Assembly: GCF_013426205.1 (NCBI RefSeq) | Contig: NC_089427.1 | Coordinates: forward strand, 930,001 to 994,000 | Source of the DNA: Metarhizium brunneum | Lineage: Eukaryota; Ascomycota; Sordariomycetes; Hypocreales; Clavicipitaceae | DNA: 64,000 nt | Direction of reading: 5' to 3' | In this document: positions 33,101 through 45,064 of the stretch, piece by piece | Position numbering within the stretch: the first letter of the stretch is position 1 | Layout: every line of letters begins with the position of its first letter | Made by a program: the position numbers and the translations under genes | Notes under the pieces: model-generated | What the model saw: only the letters and a program-made list of their open reading frames with translations | What the model was told of the DNA's origin: nothing | Database searches by the model: none

Positions 33101-36100
33101 CCCATGCCCGGCTATTGTTGTTGGGAGCGCCGGCACGTCTGCATCGTCCGGATCTGGACTGTCTCCAAGATGGCGATTGATTGGATTCAACCCGCATCAT
33201 CGCCATCAGTCCCTAGGTACTTATACATAGGAGTTATGTATGTACACATTGTACATACGGACATTTCCCATGCTGGCTTGTTGGCTGGGTGTGGCGCCAG
33301 AAAGCATCAAAGCATCAAAGCCTCAAAGCCTCAAAGGCTATCGCATGCTCTGATTGGATGGCTTTCCCGGCAAACAAGCTCAAGTGCTGCATTCTGTGGA
33401 GCCGTGCCTGAAAGCGCCCATGGGTTTATCATGCAACGGCCAGAGATCAATTTGATGCGCTAAATTGGGCTCTCACTCGCCCAATTGCATCTGCATGCAT
33501 GGGGGCGGAAAAGTACCCAACATGATCCGATGGCCATGCGCGTCAATGACACAGCAAAGACGGAACCCTGCGGCCAAACCCGCCGAATGCCTCACACAAG
33601 TTCTGGTATTGCAGGACAGTGTTGGCCGTGTTGCGTGCCCAGGTTCCGACCTTACTGGATGCAATGCGCTGCGCGCCCTTTGTTCGTGGGTGATGGCCAT
33701 GCCAATTCAATGTTGCATTCGACCAGGCCCTCATTGTCATTGACGGGCCCGGAAACCTTGGACCGCAGGGGGCGCGTTGCTGTCGATACTGCGATGCAAG
33801 TTGGACTGAGCAATGAGCCGTTTCCATTTCTCAGCCTTCCTGTGAAACCGTCTAGTGTTATTTTTCTGGCCTACAAGTTCCAGCATTGCACCGCGCCGCA
33901 AGTGCCCAAAAGCACTGGCAAACAAAATTAAAGGGGAGGGACCGCACATGTTCCTGAAGGCGAGGAGGCCTTGATCAAATAATCCAACTGCAAGAGCATG
34001 TTTCTGGCAAATTGGGATGGAATGCCGCTCTGTCTGGTGTTTAGTATTGTGTTCTTGGGCAGTCATGCAAAACCGCACCCGGCCTGACTGCATACGAATG
34101 CGTCCAGCATCGGCACATACCTGGGTCTCGACTCACAAAGACATCAATTATATTGCGTACTCATGTACATGCGAACCAAGTCTGGCCGAAACCGTCGTCC
34201 TAACAAGTGCCGGCAAGAGTTGACCCTACAAACTGCGCAAAACTCTCTGGCATCTAGTTGTTGTTTTGGACCTCTTCTTGCAAACAATAGAGTATTCGCT
34301 TCACCGACATGTTGTGCGTATAATGACGTTAATGGGTGTCTGTTTGTAATAATAACCCACTCAAACGGCGGCAACAGTACAGCATCTGCCGTATAATATT
34401 GATTCGAGACCAAGGTTTTTTGCCAATGTTGGAGGCCAACGTTTCAGTTGAGTGGGTTCGTCGCAGACCATGGCCATTAAGACTCTTCGCTTTACAGATT
34501 TCTTGTCTGATCCCGCTGGCACAATGATAAACGTGGTTTTTGATGCCCAATGATCTTCGCCTAGTTTCTGTGTTGGCTTGCCTCGTAGCCCTTCATCGAT
34601 CGACTATAGATCCCAAAGGTCCTTTAGGCAAATAGCCAAATCCAACTCTGGCAGTATTCCTGATGCGGCTTCGGGTGCAGTCAACCCGGTGTCGGACAGA
34701 AAAGCAGCCGCAGCATGGGGCGAAATGATGAAGCAGTCATGCCTCCCTTTGGGGTCAGAATAATTGGTCCTGCTGGAAAATACACAACAGGTGCCGAGCT
34801 ATGGCAGTACTGTAGACGAACAGGATTCAAGACTCACCAGGAGCTCAAGTGTGTCTGTGCCGAGATCAGTTCGGGACGTGAAGAAAATCAATATGGCATC
34901 CATGTGTCTCTTTATTCTCTCTCAATACATGAGCACACATTAAGAACCCGCCAGTTGGACGGCAGCCGCTGGTGTCAACCTCCTCCAAGTCAGGCAGGCG
35001 CCAATTCCGACATTGGAGCAGCAACTCTCTCCTCGAATACAAAAGGTAAAGTTCTAATGTACTTGGTATGTACATACACACATCTGTACTCAGGTCTGGT
35101 ACTACTTTTACATCCGGAAAGTGCCCTGTATTGTAGACCCTCTCGCAACGTTCCGTCGTGACTTCCCAAAGTAATAATGGAGCATGTCAAAAAACAGATG
35201 GCACTGGTCAATGGTTCGCTAGTTCCACTTCAACCCAGCACTCCTTCCTGGTACCCTATTTTCCAATGTTCATGCAAGTTGCTTTGAATTCTTCCTCCAA
35301 AGCATACCGAACCCAGCTGGCGACAAAATGGAACGCTGAAGAGGTGAGGACGGGAAATGTCTTGCACATACATGGATCAAGGCTCTAATGGCAGGCCAGG
35401 TTCTGTTATTTCACGGTACATTGTACGGTCTCGACACGTCGAAACCTCGAGACGCCCCCACCGCAGGACACGTGGACACACAAGCCTAATCCTTTGTTCA
35501 AAGTCCCAAGTCAAGGTCCTCAATTTGCAACTTTAACTTTGGGTCGTGATCCGTCACTACTCAGCTCCAGGACAATGGCTGTTTAGAGTTGGAGTGGCAC
35601 CAATGCTGGTACGACTGGTACAGTTCAAAGGCTGGTTATTTCGCCAGATGGCCTATAGCGTGGCCCAGAGTCAGCCAGTTGACGTCGATCCCATGGCTGT
35701 CGGCGCCTCGCTCGCCGCTCATTGCACAACACCACCCATCATCGCGGCTCTCTGGCCGCTAACCTACCTTGGGTCCATTGGCCAGTCCCCAGTTAGCCTT
35801 CCCGTCATGGTCAAGATCAAGTGGGCGCCACTGGGTAAGTGGTACTACTGAGATTCTCCAGCCCATCAGGCCATGTTCATTTGAGCAGCTCAGGAAAAGG
35901 GCTTGGCTAGACTTTTTTCGGTCCCTTTCCTTCAATATTTCTTCTACCCACCCTCACTAACTCTAACGGCCTTTTGTGTGGCTGCTCCAGACTGTTTCGT
36001 CTCGGCCAGGGACATAATAAGTTACGAGACACTCTTAGGAATCCGGACTCATAGCAACTCGCCCGTCTCAAATCTCGTACGGAGCAAATCAATCATTAAC

Positions 36101-38200
36101 TACTCCGTAGTGCCGTGGTTCATGTCTATCACTGATAGTACCACGCTTTATTCTCGCCAGCCACGCAGTGCTCGAGCTATATGCGGAGTAACAAAAGGCA
36201 TAGGAAAGCAAACGACACGCATCTCTTACTGTTGAATATAAGAAATCACGGCAATTAGGATCCGGGCACACGACGTCTCCCCAAATGTGTCACTGTCGAG
36301 TGGTCAATTAGGCGCGGTCTTCTTGCAGCTTCTGCCTGCCTCTTTACACTAACTAGCACTAGGAAGCAATAGCAGAGCCTCAGTCCGCCGTCTCTGGGAA
36401 CCCACATGGCGACTAAGTTACTTGTGGCGTGGTATGTCTCGCGGCATGAAGGCAATCTGATCTGGGTGCTGACCAGCGCCGGATGTTATATTTATTTATT
36501 ATTATTTTTTTATTTTAAATTGGGAATTCAAGCATACCCTGACTGAGCTCGGCTGAGAACGTTTCTGTCTACTATTTCCTGTTTGGTCTGGAGTTCTGAG
36601 AGAACGTTGAGCCAACTCAACCCCTGGCAAGCGACCATGTCCCTACGACTCATCACTACGAATGCCTGGGTCAGAATGTTGCCAGGCTCTGTCTCAAGTT
36701 GCTCTGCTCGTATCTCTCGTCTCAACCAGACCGCTTCAACTGCCTTTGACGTCGGGCGACTTTGGCCCAGACAAAGCGCACGCCCCACCCCCAGCCATAT
36801 CCTTCTTTACTCAGGCCTCTCTGCTTCTGTCGACCAGACCCTGGATACACGCCCACCCTGCCATGAGCCTGCACCTGTTTCCATCTCCATGCATGTAATT
36901 GCTAGAAGACCCATTCACTCTATTCAAAACTTGCTACATGACCCCTGCGACCGCCTGAACGTCGACTGCAGAGCATTCTTGTAGGTATGCTCATTTCCGG
37001 AATGAGTGCGGATGCCCAACATGGCAGCAGGCATAGGGCAATCGGGGTGTCAAATTCGCAGGTCTCAGCAAAGTACCGGCATGAGCTGTGCCTGACCAAG
37101 GCTCGCCTTATTTTGGATGCATGTCTGTTCTGTGGCCACAGCCTCAAAGTGAAGCAACGGCCCTAGTTCGTACAGCACGCGGTTTATGGTCCCCTCTCTG
37201 CCTTCGTACAAGCTTAGTTGCAATGTCTTTGGGCCCATGGCAAGCCACATTGTGGCCTGCCCAGAAATACCCCCTTTGTCCTTTGCCAACCGTCGTCACC
37301 CATTGCCATGTGGACAAGGGCTGGTGCCGGGAGTGGGTGCGGATCCAGGCCGACTATGGAATAGCAGGCGTTGTTGCACTCCCCCGAACAAAACTCTGTT
37401 GTGTTAGTTTCATCAAGCCTAGCAGGCTACCAGCTCTGGTTTGTCCGTTCGCCGCTGACCACTCTGTTGCTTGTTTAGGGGACCAGTTTAGAGCAGGCCC
37501 AAGCCTCCGGGTCATGACCTGAATCATCCCACACGGGCCCGTCGTGTCCTATCCGTGCTCGTGTCAAATCCAACCGTGTCTGGGCCAGTATGGCGGATGG
37601 TCAACCAGTCCCGCCACAGCGGACGAGGCACTCGAACCCTACGGTTCCTATGTTGGCACTGACACCCTCTGTCCGGATAGGTATTTACGATGTCTTGGGT
37701 GTCTGCCCACCCTTTAGCGTGGACCGCGGCCGTGGCGTGGGCACCGCCAGTCTTGTTCGGGGCTGTATAAGACCCGAAGGACTCCTCTGACTGACAACCT
37801 CTCTAGCGTATTTGTGCCATTACATGTACATGTTGTTGTTAATCCAAGACTCGTCTTCCTCGTTTCACCTTTCAGTATCCAGCTCTGGCTGAATTTAACG
37901 GTTAAGGCATCCCTCCTTCTGAAAGTCCTTGGGCTCCAATATACCAGGCACTGGGACACTGACTCGGTCTCTGGCTCGTAAGCCACCAAGACCCTGGTGT
38001 CGTTTCTCTAACACCCTAGCAAGATCGGGCATCTCGCAAGGGGCTAAGGTTGTTACGCTGAGGGACCGATGATCGAGGTTTCCGGAATACTTGATCACAG
38101 GTACGAGTCGTAAAGGCGGTTCTCACAGCCCACGAAACCTCCAACCGCACGCCGCCTGCCTTGCCCTGTCCCAAATAAGCCCAAGTTGCCTGCTTAAATC
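30115..38200. other. Gene desert, no gene recognised
   Basis: About 8 kb with only short, composition-driven open frames and no domain I can recognise. It includes overlapping TACTCCGTA words at 31650-31665, another at 36101-36109, and a small tandem repeat at 33303-33334. Composition is ordinary (not AT-rich), which argues against a heavily RIP-mutated transposon. It may be the extended regulatory region or long leader of the gene at 38827, or hold non-coding transcripts. Confidence 0.5.
33303..33334 (+). repeat. Short tandem repeat, 8-bp unit x4
   Basis: Four consecutive copies of AAAGC(A/C)TC: two with A, then two with C. It lies in non-coding DNA. Confidence 0.7.
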
Positions 38201-38826
38201 TTTTCAGACTTGTGCTTCAGTCCACGGTTTACACGCTGAGGCATAAACTGATACCATCGTCCGGGAGGCATGAATCCGAACGACTCGTGACTCCGCTGAA
38301 CACAACACTCAGCGGCCCTCGTCAATTAACACACATGCAACGCGACTATGCCTGTGAATTTGTGCAAAGCTCAAAGACAGCTACATAAGATCGTCTTTTC
38401 CAGCACCATTTCACTCTTTGTTTTGGGCGTGCTGCAGATATAGCCAGAGTCTTCTTACACTCGCTTTTTTTTATTCTTTTTCTTACTTCTCTTTCTCCCT
38501 TTCTTTTCCTTTTTTCTCTCTCTCTCTTTCTTTTTTTGGTTTTGGAAAGATTTTGGATCCTATCAACGAGCCACATTCGCCATTCGTCCTATCTGGGGAA
38601 GCGAATTTTAGTTCGCCTTGTTGCTTCCTGCTTCTCAGTTCGCGATTTGGACCGTCGACCACGAACAAATTCATTGGCCCTCCAAGACGATACAACGGGT
38701 TTGTAGCCTGACTTGTGGCTCTTTTGGACGGCTGGAAAGGTGTCACACATTTTTTATCCCCGACACAAGGTGTAACCTAGACGCCGAAGTTCTTGGAAAA
38801 CCTGGCGAGGACGGCTCTGGCGTGGT
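38201..38826 (+). promoter_or_regulatory. Pyrimidine-rich promoter and leader of the Gln/Ser-rich gene
   Basis: A nearly pure C/T stretch at about 38461-38540 lies some 290 bases before the ATG. Such tracts mark transcription starts of ascomycete genes without TATA boxes. The rest of the interval is a probable long 5' untranslated leader. Confidence 0.5.
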
Positions 38827-39969
38827 ATGGATAATTCTCGTCGCGGCGGGAAGCAGAATGAGCAACCCATTCATCAGGCTTCACAATCAAGATACTCGCT
38901 ACCAGTTCCAGCAACTTCAGGCGGCAGCACAACAGAGCGCTATCGCCCGACGCCACTGAATTTGTCAACGTCAATTCCAAGAAGCATGGGAGTAGGCGGT
39001 AACTATAACAGCTACTACCAGGATCCTCCCTCGGGATATTCTGCCTCTACGATGTCTTCTACTCTCTTGGCATACGGCTCTGATTATGGGAGCGACACGC
39101 GGACGCAGACGCCTGGACTCGGTAGCTACAACGCAAGTATGATGATGTACAACGTCCCGCCGCACACGGCAGCACAACAGGCCGTCTATGATACGCAGCA
39201 ATTTACGCCGCGGCAACATGCAGCGATGCAGATGATGCCGTCAGACGTGGCATCGAGCTACTTTGTCTCTGATACATCTGGCGGCGCCGCAACCTCCTTG
39301 CAAGCATCCGGTCAGGGCTCTAGTACTTCATATCAGCATCAGAACACGGGCATAGGCTACCCCAGCAGCATGTCGGAATTACAGCAGTCTGGAGGTGCCA
39401 ACGCTGGAATGTCAGGCAGTCGCGACGCCGACGATGCCATTGCTCTGAAGTGGAGCAGCTATCAGCGACAGCTGGGAACAGTATTCCGCGATGTGTCGGA
39501 TGGGCAGCTTGAGAGGGCATCAAGCACACTACTGGAATTGTCCAAGTGGCTGTTGCCGCAGGTACCTCAGCTAGGTAAGAACGAAGACGGTGTCCTGGCT
39601 GATGAATGGTTGTTAACAGTCCTCTAGGGTTGCATCAAGACGACCCGTCGTTGCATGAAGAGAGGTTGAAGCTTTGGAACGATTTTAATCATGGCTGGCT
39701 ATCGTTGGCGTATCAGCAGAAACAGCTCATGACTTCTGGACAACAGATATCCAACTCGCAGAGGCTCATGACCAAGGACCAGATTGAGGGCCTGGGCGAC
39801 GAACTGGTACGACTATGCGACGGACTGGAGCGGCACGGACTGGTTGACTATCAATATGGGGTGTGGGAGGAGCAAATTGAAGAAGGTATGCTTGACGTTG
39901 ATGACATCACCGGCATTTGAAGAAGCTAATGCAGGTCTCTGCAAACATAGCCTTGGAGGCGTGTCTTGA
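38827..39969 (+). CDS. Conserved fungal Gln/Ser/Tyr-rich protein, function unknown
   Basis: Exon 1 is 38827-39574, a 53-bp intron follows, and exon 2 starts at 39628. Residues 1-200 are low-complexity, rich in Ser, Gln, Tyr, Gly and Met, like transcription-related or RNA-granule proteins. Residues about 200-340 are an ordered helical domain (AIALKWSSYQRQLGTVFRD, LLELSKWLLPQVPQLGLHQD, ERLKLWNDFNHGWLSLAYQQ, VDYQYGVWEEQIEE). I do not recognise the family by name. The 3' end is ambiguous. A canonical 49-bp intron (39886-39934) leads to a stop at 39969, while reading through stops at 39920; both give 346 residues. A third reading frame after the intron continues as a plausible helix (NIALEACLDLFPK) but needs a non-canonical splice. 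The long desert upstream suggests complex regulation. Confidence 0.65.
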
Positions 39970-40159
39970 CCTATTCCCCAAGTGAAAAACGAGGCAGCCC
40001 GAAACGATCAGCCACCAGATGTATAGACTCTTTTGGATTTCAACCACATGAGCTCGTTGGAATTATGGTGGGCATGCGGCCCATGTTTTTATTTCTATTT
40101 TTATTTCTTCCGGATTTGCATCTAGAGCGCAACGACCCTAATTCTACGGACACGTGCGA

Positions 40160-40221
40160 GGACGACGGGGACGACGGGGACGCTGACGACGACGACGAAC
40201 GACGACGGCGACGACGACGAT
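40160..40221 (+). repeat. GAC/GACGGG triplet-rich repeat
   Basis: An imperfect run of GAC, GACGGG and GACGAC units within non-coding DNA. Confidence 0.7.
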
Positions 40222-40912
40222 GCCAATAAAGGCAAACGGCGATTCCTAGGCCAGTCGAGAATGATGGTGGCGACACTTGGACGTTTAGTCGACGCGGATG
40301 TGCTGTGTTATTTCACATTGGTTTTCTCATTTCATCAGGCGACAGCGGATACAGGAACTATGTCTGGGTCATTACCAGGGAGCATTGCAGCGCATGATAC
40401 CAAGGGCGCCAAGGGCCATGATAGGGGAACAATGGTGGCGTTGAGAACGGGGAGGGGTGCATGACGGCAGGCCCTTGTACTCTTTTTTGTTTGAGGCGAC
40501 GACGGGGCGTCGGAAAGCTGGAAGCTGTATGGATTTGTACTGGGTGTTGGCTTTTGTATTTTTGCTACTTTTTGTTTTATTTTTGTTCTTGCTGGGTTTG
40601 GACAGTGACGACGTCGACGACGTATGTATTTGACTTGACATGCATGGCGGATAGACTGGATGGCGCACACGGGAATGTTTGTTCAGGGCGGGAAACTGCA
40701 AGGATTCGCATTGACTCTTGACAGGCCGTCGGACCCCATGGTCTGAAGATGTGAGAATAGAAAGTACGGTAGCGAAAAAAAAACAAGGACTTGAGCTGTC
40801 GTCGAGTAGTAGTGTATTTGAGATGCAGCAGGCGTGTCTATGCGTGACGGGGATCTCAAGGCTGGCCGGCATTCGTCGGAGTGACATGGCGGCGGAGAGC
40901 AAGAGCCGTGTC

Positions 40913-40942
40913 GCATTGGCATTGACATTGGCATTGGCATTG
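40913..40942 (+). repeat. GCATTG hexamer repeat x5
   Basis: Five consecutive GCATTG units, the third reading ACATTG. Confidence 0.75.
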
Positions 40943-41455
40943 CGTGTGCGGACATGAGTTGCGGAGTGGGAATAGTCGACATGATTCCACTCGACCACAC
41001 GTGGCTTGTTGAATTGAGGCCCTTTCAAACTGCAAATTGGTCTGTCTGGTCTCCCTTTTTCGTCTTGGGCGACGAGGGCGACGCGGAGCCCGAGGCACCC
41101 AGGCCGCGGGCATAAAATGCCAAGAAGAGCGCGTCGTATAGACGCACCGGATGGGAGATGCGTATCATGAGGGCAGGGACAGGAATTTTGGGGGTTTGCG
41201 AATGAATGACGGGTTGGCTGGCTGTGCGTGCGTGGGCGCTCGGTAGATGCGTGTCTGGTGCGATGGGAACCGAGTGCATGGTCCCGACTGCCGGGTTTTG
41301 GGGACGGCGAGGGAGGCCACTGTTTCAATGGTTTTTTGATTTTGTTGCTTTGGGGATTGGCGCTGTAGATCGGTGGCCGTGGAGGAACGGGGGTGGTGAT
41401 GTGACGAGACGAGTTGAGAGTCGAGACGGTGGGACGTATGTACAGGGTGCATGCA

Positions 41456-41473
41456 GTGTGTGTGTGTGTGTGT
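41456..41473 (+). repeat. GT dinucleotide microsatellite
   Basis: Nine consecutive GT units in non-coding DNA. Confidence 0.8.
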
Positions 41474-41577
41474 ATTGCACACGTCCGGTAAAATATCTGA
41501 ACATTTGAACATGTAGTGCCTGCGTGTGGCCCGTTGGCAACTACCCGTCTCTTTGAAGAAGAAAAGTGCCTGGTCTC

Positions 41578-41629
41578 GTCTACGTCCCGTCTACGTCTTG
41601 TCCACGTCCTGCCCACGTCCTGCCCACGG
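41578..41629 (+). repeat. 11-bp minisatellite, about 4.7 copies
   Basis: Consecutive units GTCTACGTCCC, GTCTACGTCTT, GTCCACGTCCT and GCCCACGTCCT, then a partial copy. The core is (C/T)ACGTC. Confidence 0.75.
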
Positions 41630-43247
41630 AGAATGCCGTGACAGGACAAACACGCCAGGTCTCAAACTGCGCGTGTAATATGTACTATGCATACATGTAT
41701 GCATGTGCGCACCCAGAACTTGGCCGGTGGCCTTCCCTCCGATCTGGAAATCCGACACCTCGGGACGCGGTAGCCAATTGCGACGAGGCGGGAGACGTTG
41801 AGACGTTTTCTTTTTTTGCTTTTGATTTTCTTTTTTAAATTTTTTTTTTTTTAAACTCGTGTTTCTGCTGCAGGGACCACGTCACCGGCCGAGACGGGAC
41901 CAGAAACCCGGTTGCGCATCCTGGCCCGTCTGCGAGCGAGGCATGAGCCTGATGGGAAGTTCTGGCCGGCGATTATCGGTGCGTTTCTGCTCTGCTCTGC
42001 CCTGCCCTGCTTTCCGTCCATACTAGTACTTGGATTTACCTATTTTACTCCAGTCTGTCTGCTCGCCATACCCCCTCTGCAGGCACCCGCCCTCTGCCGC
42101 GACGACTTCACAGTCCCAGTTGAGGCGACTGTCTGACGTAAAAAGACAAAATAGAGACGGGTGGTCTCCCCTCCTCTGGACTCGTGACCGGGCCATGTTT
42201 GTAAAAAAGACGGAATACAACAGCGTCCATCTCGTGGTCTCACGGGAACGGGAAAATGAGACACAGGGCAATCAATAGCCGATTCGGTCCTTGCGCGCGT
42301 TTTTTGTCTTTCTTTTTTTTTTTGTTGCTTTTACACTGCTGCCTGATTTGATGATGACCGGCGGAGCGTGTGAAACGCGCCTCGTCTTGTCTCGCCCGTC
42401 GTGCTCGTCGTGCTCGTCATGAGAAACACGCCGGACCATCCACCCGCCATCCGCTTGACAGCTTGACAGGCAGGGATACATACATTGCGCGCCGCAGCCG
42501 TGCATGAATGCGTCGAGACTCCCGTGTTTGCCGGGCCCCTGCTGAAGCATGGCCGTCCCGCGCCTTGAGCTCGCTCGCTCCATTATGTCAACGCCAAGAA
42601 TGGAATGCTACTATTCGCATTTGCCAAAAATCGCAGAGGGGGCCACGACAGTGGACACATCGGGAGGGAGTGTGTTTCAGCCGAGCTGTCGCCACCCGTC
42701 TCTTCAATCTGACACAGGGGGAACGGTTTTTTTTTTTGTCTCGTTTGGGCGTGCGGCCTGGCGGTTTTCTTTTTTGGGCCATGTTTGGGATTCGAGGGGG
42801 GTTGCGTTTTCCGGGTCGTGCGAGCCGCGGAGTCGCATGCAGTTGGGCAGATTGGCCTTTTTGGGACGGGACGTGTGTTTTTGGGACCGACGGGCCTGCT
42901 CCTGGCCTGCTGCAGCTGTTGCCGGAGGGGGCTGGATATACATGACCTCCCTCGCTTGGTGTTCCGTCGCCGCCACCCCCGTGGACGTGTGCCGGTGCCG
43001 GGCCCGGGCTGTGGGGGCCCGGCGCGGAACGCCGTCGCCCGCCGAGGCCGAAATATTCCATTGACTACCCTACAATCTTTGCCGTCGCACTGGTCATCTT
43101 TGCTTTTTTACCCCGACGTCAAAACCTCGCGACTTCCGACGGCCTACGTCGTCTCCTAACCCCAGGGGCTGTGACTCTTGTCGCGGACTAGAGGAAAGGG
43201 CAAGTGTCCGTGTAGCCGTATACCGGGGCCTTGTCAGTTTTCACCAG

Positions 43248-43576
43248 GGCAGCTCGTGTGGTGGTCGCACGCGACGACGCTGAGGTTCGACGTGTCCTGC
43301 TACGGCACCATCATGGGCGACCTCCCGCGGCGGATGGGCCATTTCCGGAGGCAGGCCGCGGACCGGCACGATGCGCCTGCGAGGCTGACGGCGCTGGAGT
43401 GGTTTCCGAGGACGCGGCCCGCGGAGGAGGGCGTTGGTCGCGATGCCGGCAAGGACGGGGAAGAAGCGCCGCACGAGGAAAAATTGCGACAGTTGCTGTA
43501 TTTTGTAGCTGGGGTTCTGGAGGACATGCGTGTGTATGCTTGTGCGCTGTATATAGAGCCAGTTTTGTGTATGTAG
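43248..43576 (+). pseudogene. Coding-like exon or gene remnant, unidentified
   Basis: From an AG acceptor ending at 43247, one frame shows strong G/C third-position bias and protein-like sequence (LVWWSHATTLRFDVSCYGTI, LPRRMGHFRRQAADRHDAPA, LTALEWFPR) for about 85 codons. It then runs into a repeat at 43498 and stops at 43576. No upstream exon or in-frame ATG could be joined to it; the only internal ATG is at 43315. I do not recognise the family. The likely explanations are the last exon of a decayed gene or a fragment. The surrounding DNA is non-coding. Confidence 0.3.
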
Positions 43577-43845
43577 TAGTATTTGTAGCTGGGATTCTCG
43601 AGTATGCATGTGCGTGTGTGCCTGTGGGTTGTATATTAATTAAGGGCTGAATTGTTTCGCTCATTAGTCAAGTGAAATTGCAAGCATGATACGAGTATCG
43701 TGCAAGCGTAAAATCTGATAATACAGTATTGGGCTGTATGTGCGTTGTATATAGAGCCACTTCTGTGTACGTAGTAGTATTTTGTAGCTGGGATGATCGA
43801 GTATACATGTGCGTGTGTGCCTGTGGGTTGTAACTATATAGAGCC
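43498..43845 (+). repeat. Imperfect direct repeats (about 60-80 bp modules)
   Basis: The module TTTGTAGCTGGG followed by ATGTGCGTGTGTGCCTGTGG occurs near 43580-43630 and again near 43788-43830, with a diverged first copy at 43501-43545. The companion module TGTATATAGAGCCA with GTAGTAGT recurs at 43549-43580 and 43746-43778. The two modules alternate, about 198 bp apart, interrupted by unique DNA. This may be a small satellite-like array or a duplicated element end. Confidence 0.65.
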
Positions 43846-44211
43846 TCTTTTGGTATCGAGTTGGGCATCGCATACCAGACGACAAGTCCGCCTTTATCCG
43901 AGACCACTTCAGCTCCGCGTTTTTGTGTGCTCGCACCAAAACCGCATCCCCAATTCAAAAATCCTTGGAGACGCGGCCTCCCCATCAGGACACGCCGCAT
44001 AAATCACCAGACGTCACAGCAGTCTCCTCGGCACATCACAGCAGGATATATCCAAAGTCAATGCCGATTCTCATTATCATGATGCTATTTTACCCATGCC
44101 AACACCACGACGCCACGGGGCGGAAGGACAAGAAGAAAAGCCAACAAAATCTTCCAGAGACGTCTCTTTCCCTCTTCCCCCCCCCTCCCCATGCCCAACC
44201 AAAACCCAATC
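43846..44211. other. Intergenic to the CNB1 3' end
   Basis: Nothing was recognised except the probable 3' untranslated region of CNB1. Confidence 0.45.
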
Positions 44212-45064
44212 TTAAAACTGGTCTATTCAAAATTCCACTCATTAGCTCTCAACCATCTCAATCGGGCTGGGAAGAGAAAATCGTCAAAAGGGAAAAAAAA
44301 AGGAAAGACGGCCCTCACCTAGCGTCATGCTCATGCTCACGTCGGTATTCTCAACCATCTTGGTAAACTCCTCAAAGCTAATCTTGCCGTCATTGTCCAG
44401 GTCCGCCTCCATGATGGTCTTGTCCACAATCTGCTGCAGCTGCTGGTCCTTGAGGTTGCTGCCGACCATCATCTTGAGCACGATGAAGAGCTCCCCGTTG
44501 CTGATGTACCCGTCGCGGTCAATGTCGTACACCTTGAAGGCGAACTGGAGCTTCTGCTCCTTGTTGCCCTTGCTGCTGAATGCGCTGAGGCCCGACACGA
44601 ATTCCTGAAAGTCGACGTCGCCGCCGCCGTCTTCGTCAAAGATGGCAATCATTCTGAGACACGCCGTCAGCTTTACACAACGAGACCCGTGAGCGTCGGT
44701 TTGCCGTACCGTGTCGCCAGTGGGTTGGATGAGATTTGGGGAAGGCTCAGGAATTCGTCGCGTTCAATGGTGCCAGAGTTATCCTGCTCCTGTGTGAGTT
44801 TCTTTTCTTTCCTTCTTTTTTTTTCCTGTACCGCGAGGAAAAGGGGTGGGATGTGTACTTTGTCAAGCTTCATGAACCGTTTCCGTAACCGGTCAACTTC
44901 TTCTCTGTCGACTGAACGAGATGGGAATTAGCAAACGGATTGGAAATCGCATCGCTGGGGAGGCGGGGGTGAGACCGCGACCCGGCGCTTGAGGGGGGGG
45001 ATCAAGTCTCACAATTGGAACCTTGGACGATGTTGTCCAAGACTTGGCTGGTGGTGTTGCCCAT
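44212..45064 (-). CDS. CNB1: Calcineurin regulatory subunit B
   Basis: Calcineurin B binds Ca2+ and activates the calcineurin phosphatase, linking Ca2+ signals to stress response, growth and virulence in fungi. Five exons, 45013-45064, 44859-44911, 44710-44783, 44319-44653 and 44212-44222, with introns of 101, 75, 56 and 96 bp, give 174 residues, the exact family length. The N-terminus MGNTTSQ is a classical N-myristoylation signal (Gly2). Four EF-hands are visible as [39 protein letters not shown] and [13 protein letters not shown]. The last exon is only 11 nt and codes for the conserved end DQF. Reading through the preceding intron would give an aberrant Phe-rich tail. It is divergent from EPL1. 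Confidence 0.97.

Larger units (their letters stand above)
39970..43245. other. Low-complexity intergenic region, no gene recognised
   Basis: This stretch is rich in simple repeats: GAC-type triplets, GT dinucleotides, GCATTG hexamers, an 11-bp minisatellite and poly-T tracts. Long open frames, for example on the minus strand at 40372-41649, consist of low-complexity His/Thr/Arg/Pro-rich sequence and are judged non-coding. The first part is the 3' region of the preceding gene. Confidence 0.5.

Noticed and set aside
40372..41649. 425-codon minus-strand frame in the low-complexity region
   Set aside because: The sequence is His/Thr/Ser/Arg low-complexity produced by the simple repeats, with no domain and no splice logic.
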